The notes beneath the pieces are model-generated. The model did not search any database and was not told the origin of the DNA. It saw nothing but the letters and a program-made list of their open reading frames with translations. A stretch of DNA of 7,195 bases, taken from Chloroflexota bacterium. GTDB lineage: Bacteria > Chloroflexota > Limnocylindria > Limnocylindrales > Limnocylindraceae. A program made the position numbers and the translations under genes. The stretch lies in assembly GCA_009692905.1 (NCBI GenBank), contig SHYI01000049.1, forward strand, positions 1-7,195, in the 5' to 3' direction. Below, piece by piece: positions 4,753-7,195 of the stretch. Every line of letters begins with the position of its first letter. Position 1 is the stretch's first letter.

Positions 4753-6294
4753 CTAGGGTCGCAGGAGTGACTCCCCCGTCATTGCCGGGTCAGGGCGCAG
4801 GCCCAAGAGGGCGCAGGCGGTAGGGGCGATATCTCGGAGGTCCCCCTCTGCCAGCGCTGCCCCTGAGCCCTCGCCGTACGCGAGCAGGAGCGGCACTCGC
4901 TGCAGGGTGTGGCTCGTGAGCGGCGAACCATCAGCGGCGCACATCTCCTCAGCATTGCCATGGTCGCCCGTAATCATCAGGGCCACGCCAGCCGCCGCAG
5001 CCGCTGCTGCGATCGCGCCAATGGCGCGGTCTGTGGCCTCACAGGCGCGCACCGTGGCGGCAAAGTCGCCCGTATGTCCAACCATATCGGGGTTGGCGAG
5101 GTTGGCCACAATCAGCCCCTCGTCTCCATGCTCGAGTGCGGCGACAACCGCCGCCGCGATCGCCGCTGACTGCATCTCGGGTGCCAGGTCGTAGGTGGCG
5201 ACGCGGTCACTGGGTACCAGCATGCGCCGCTCACCCGAGAACGCCTCTTCGATTCCGCCATTCAGGAAGTAGGTCACATGCGCGTACTTCTCTGTCTCTG
5301 CAACGTGCAGCTGGCGCATGCCCGCGGCGGCAACGAGCCCGGCGAGTGATGGCACAACAGAGGGCCCAAAGATTGGCTGCACGAGCGCGAGCCCCTCTCC
5401 CTCTCCGTAGGAGGTCATCCCCCAGCAACGCACTGGAAGAGTGGCGGGACGAGCAAGTTCAGACAACTCTGGTGCGGCTAGGGCACGAACGAGTTGTCGC
5501 GCTCGATCGGCGCGGAAATTTGCATGGATCACCACGTCGGAGGGGGCGAATCGAATCGCTGCTGCGTCGCGCAGCGCCACCCTCGTCGGTAGGACGAACT
5601 CATCGCTCTCACCGCGCGCGTACGCCTCCTCGAGGGCGAGCTCTGCGCTGGCCGCAAGGCGATCGCCGTCAAGAATGATGGCCTCGAGTGCGGCGGTCGT
5701 ACGCTCCCAACGCGCGTCACGATCCATGCCGTAGTAGCGCCCCCCAATGGTCGCAATCTGTGCGGATGGCGCCGCCTCGCTCATGCGCTGCTGGAACGAG
5801 GTGAGGGCTGCCGCGGCTGAGCGGGGTGGCGTATCGCGACCATCAAGGAGGAGGTGCACGAGAATTCGCGGGACGCCGGCCTGGTGAGCGGCGCGCAACA
5901 CCTCGATTGCATGGCGATCGTTGGCATGCACGCCGCCGCCGCCAAGGAGCGTGATCAGATGCAGGCCGCTCTCTTGCGCTGCGCTCACTGCGCTGCGCAG
6001 GCCGGCCATCTGTGCAAATGAGCCGTCGGCAATGGCCGCATCGATGCGCGGAAGGTCTTGCGGTACGCGCTGTCCGCTCCCGATGTTCAGGTGGCCGACC
6101 TCGCTGTTCCCCATCTGGCCAGCCGGAAGTCCAACCGCCTCGCCGCTCGCGCCGAGTGTCGTATGCGGGTGCTGTGCGCAGAGCGCACGCCAGTTCGGCA
6201 TGGATGCAGCCGAGATGGCATCACATGCGCCGCCGTCGCCGACGCCAAACCCGTCAACGATGATCAGCGCAAGACGACGCGTGGTGCCCGGCAT
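4753..6294 (-). CDS. gpmI: 2,3-bisphosphoglycerate-independent phosphoglycerate mutase
   Basis: GpmI interconverts 3- and 2-phosphoglycerate in glycolysis and gluconeogenesis in the cytoplasm, through a phosphoserine intermediate and two metal ions (usually Mn). The product is 513 residues from the ATG at 6294, a normal family length. Residue numbers here count from the in-frame GTG at 6297, one codon earlier. Visible motifs are the metal-site LIIVDGFG (D15), the nucleophile GQMGNSEVGH (S65), substrate-binding GGVH (H124), LDGRDTPP (152-158), GRYYGMDRD (186-194), FRADRARQ (261-268), TEKYAHVTYF (335-344), NPDMVGHTG (402-410) and TGDHGNAEE (443-451). The ligand set looks complete. The usual SDGGVHSH is GGGGVHAN here, a mild deviation. 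The start overlaps the tpiA stop in TGATG, and GTG 6297 is an alternative. Termination-reinitiation coupling to tpiA is likely. Distinct from cofactor-dependent GpmA. Confidence 0.97.
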   Translation of the reverse strand: MPGTTRRLALIIVDGFGVGDGGACDAISAASMPNWRALCAQHPHTTLGASGEAVGLPAGQMGNSEVGHLNIGSGQRVPQDLPRIDAAIADGSFAQMAGLRSAVSAAQESGLHLITLLGGGGVHANDRHAIEVLRAAHQAGVPRILVHLLLDGRDTPPRSAAAALTSFQQRMSEAAPSAQIATIGGRYYGMDRDARWERTTAALEAIILDGDRLAASAELALEEAYARGESDEFVLPTRVALRDAAAIRFAPSDVVIHANFRADRARQLVRALAAPELSELARPATLPVRCWGMTSYGEGEGLALVQPIFGPSVVPSLAGLVAAAGMRQLHVAETEKYAHVTYFLNGGIEEAFSGERRMLVPSDRVATYDLAPEMQSAAIAAAVVAALEHGDEGLIVANLANPDMVGHTGDFAATVRACEATDRAIGAIAAAAAAAGVALMITGDHGNAEEMCAADGSPLTSHTLQRVPLLLAYGEGSGAALAEGDLRDIAPTACALLGLRPDPAMTGESLLRP

Positions 6295-7115
6295 CACGCA
6301 GGTTCCGTCGCGGCCAGCGCGGCACGCACGATGGCAACGAAGCGATCGGCGTGAAGGGAGGCGCCGCCCACGAGGAGGCCATCAAGAGCGGTGCGCCGTG
6401 TCGGCGTACCGAACCATGTTGGCGCTGAAGCGGCGTCGACGGAGCCTCCATAAAGCACGGGGAGCTCCTCGCGATGTAGTGCGCTCCGTAGGCCACTGGC
6501 GATCGCCTCAGCAATCTCCACCGAGGCCGGGTTGCCAGTGCCAATCGCCCAGACGGGCTCATAGGCAGCGACTAGGCCCGCGGCGAATAGTTGGTCTGCG
6601 CTGCACCCGGCGCGCTCCGCGGCAGCAAAGGCCGCCGCACATTGGGCCTCCACATAGGCAATGCGTGTTGCGATCTCAGCCTCAGGGAGGTCGTCACCGA
6701 GGCAAAGAATGGGTGCCAGCCCCGCCGCCACGACCCGTGCAAGCTTCCCGCCAACGACCTCGTCGCTCTCGCCGTGATCCCGACGGCGCTCCGAGTGGCC
6801 GACGATAATGGCAGGGGCGATCCCGACGAGATGAACTGCGGGGATCTCGCCGGTGAATGCCCCGGCGCTGCTGAGCGAGGAGTCCTGTGCGGCGACCTCT
6901 ATTCCGGCCTGGGGGAACTCCCGTCGGAGCAACGAGGCAACAGGGACGAGTCCGAGCGCACTCGGTGCAAGAAGTACTCGCAAGCTCGAGGGGCTCCCCG
7001 CGGCCTGGAGTGCGCCTCCCACCCCCTCGGCAATCTCCTTGGCAAACGCGACCTCTTCACTCGGCGGAAGGTTCGCCTTCCAGTTCGCAATGATCGTGAT
7101 CTGCCGGCTGCTCAT
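6294..7115 (-). CDS. tpiA: Triosephosphate isomerase
   Basis: TpiA interconverts dihydroxyacetone phosphate and glyceraldehyde 3-phosphate in the cytoplasm as a TIM-barrel dimer. The 273-residue product is slightly longer than the usual 250. It shows the N-terminal IIANWKAN (N11, K13), SSAGAFTGEIPA, the catalytic histidine in VGHSERR (H107), the general-base glutamate in AYEPVWAIGTG (E186), and the phosphate-binding YGGSV and DGLLVGGASL near the C-terminus. The frame is open upstream to a TTG at 7184, but ATG 7115 is chosen because IIANWKAN then falls at residue 8-15 as in homologues, and because another frame runs through the upstream stretch and stops at 7123. There is no strong ribosome-binding site, so coupling to that upstream gene is likely. 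It shares its stop with the gpmI start. Confidence 0.97.
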   Translation of the reverse strand: MSSRQITIIANWKANLPPSEEVAFAKEIAEGVGGALQAAGSPSSLRVLLAPSALGLVPVASLLRREFPQAGIEVAAQDSSLSSAGAFTGEIPAVHLVGIAPAIIVGHSERRRDHGESDEVVGGKLARVVAAGLAPILCLGDDLPEAEIATRIAYVEAQCAAAFAAAERAGCSADQLFAAGLVAAYEPVWAIGTGNPASVEIAEAIASGLRSALHREELPVLYGGSVDAASAPTWFGTPTRRTALDGLLVGGASLHADRFVAIVRAALAATEPA

Positions 7116-7122
7116 GTGTGAA

Positions 7123-7195
7123 TCATCGCAGAGGTTGCCCCGCTGAGTGGTCGCCTGCCTGCGCCTCACTGACACGACGCTCAATCTCGGCGAGT
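7123..7195 (-). CDS. C-terminal end of an unidentified upstream gene
   Basis: One minus-strand frame is open from the window edge to a TGA at 7123-7125 and encodes about 23 residues, starting LAEIERRVSEAQAGDHS. It ends seven bases before the tpiA start, a spacing typical of cotranscribed genes, and the residues look helical and charged as in a normal protein end. In many bacteria the gene before tpiA is pgk, but this tail does not resemble the usual phosphoglycerate kinase C-terminus, so I do not name it. Reality of the frame is supported only by its spacing and lack of stops over a short distance. Confidence 0.5.
   Translation of the reverse strand, partial: LAEIERRVSEAQAGDHSAGQPLR

Noticed and set aside
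5921..6808. 295-codon plus-strand open frame opposite gpmI and tpiA
   Set aside because: Very rich in Arg and Pro, no recognisable domain, and fully antisense to two conserved enzymes. High GC explains the lack of stops.
7116..7184. Upstream extension of tpiA to a TTG start
   Set aside because: It adds 23 residues before the conserved N-terminus and overlaps the apparent end of another gene. ATG 7115 fits homologues better.

Overview
This is an ordinary housekeeping segment of a GC-rich bacterial chromosome. Every gene I can support lies on the minus strand, so transcription runs from the right edge of the window to the left. The protein families (bS6, bS18, SSB, IlvE, TpiA, GpmI, SecG, a family 5 solute-binding protein) are all bacterial. 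The organism cannot be fixed from the window alone. High GC, a zinc-ribbon type S18, cofactor-independent phosphoglycerate mutase directly after tpiA, secG next, and a Sec-signal solute-binding protein would suit a Chloroflexota-like lineage. That placement is inference and an actinobacterial-type relative is not excluded.

Right block (about 7195 to 2784): the last codons of an unidentified gene, then tpiA, gpmI, secG and an extracellular solute-binding protein. All are packed with short gaps or overlaps and look like one operon. TpiA and GpmI are consecutive-pathway glycolytic enzymes. SecG is a small subunit of the protein export channel. The solute-binding protein is an exported protein that would itself use that channel. 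No ABC permease or ATPase gene is visible beside it.

Middle block (2762 to 2007): seven tRNA genes in the order Leu(CAG), Leu(GAG), Val(TAC), Phe(GAA), Gly(GCC), Gln(TTG), Cys(GCA). Each folds into a cloverleaf and each has its CCA end encoded in the DNA. A perfect 9-bp hairpin that includes the stop codon of the solute-binding protein gene separates the protein operon from the tRNAs. A roughly 100-base gap between tRNA-Val and tRNA-Phe holds a weak hairpin and a promoter-like element.

Left block (1995 to 1): a good sigma70-type promoter directly after tRNA-Cys, a structured leader that may be an S6:S18 autoregulatory site, then rpsF, ssb, rpsR and the first three quarters of a branched-chain aminotransferase gene (ilvE) that runs off the left edge. 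rpsF-ssb-rpsR is the classical S6/SSB/S18 operon. The aminotransferase gene sits where rplI would often be found.

I found no mobile element, CRISPR array, phage gene or defence system, and no stretch over 300 bases lacks a gene. The most interesting points are the rpsF leader fold, the orphan solute-binding protein in a glycolysis/secG operon, the stop-codon hairpin next to the tRNA array, and the unusual tRNA-Leu(CAG).
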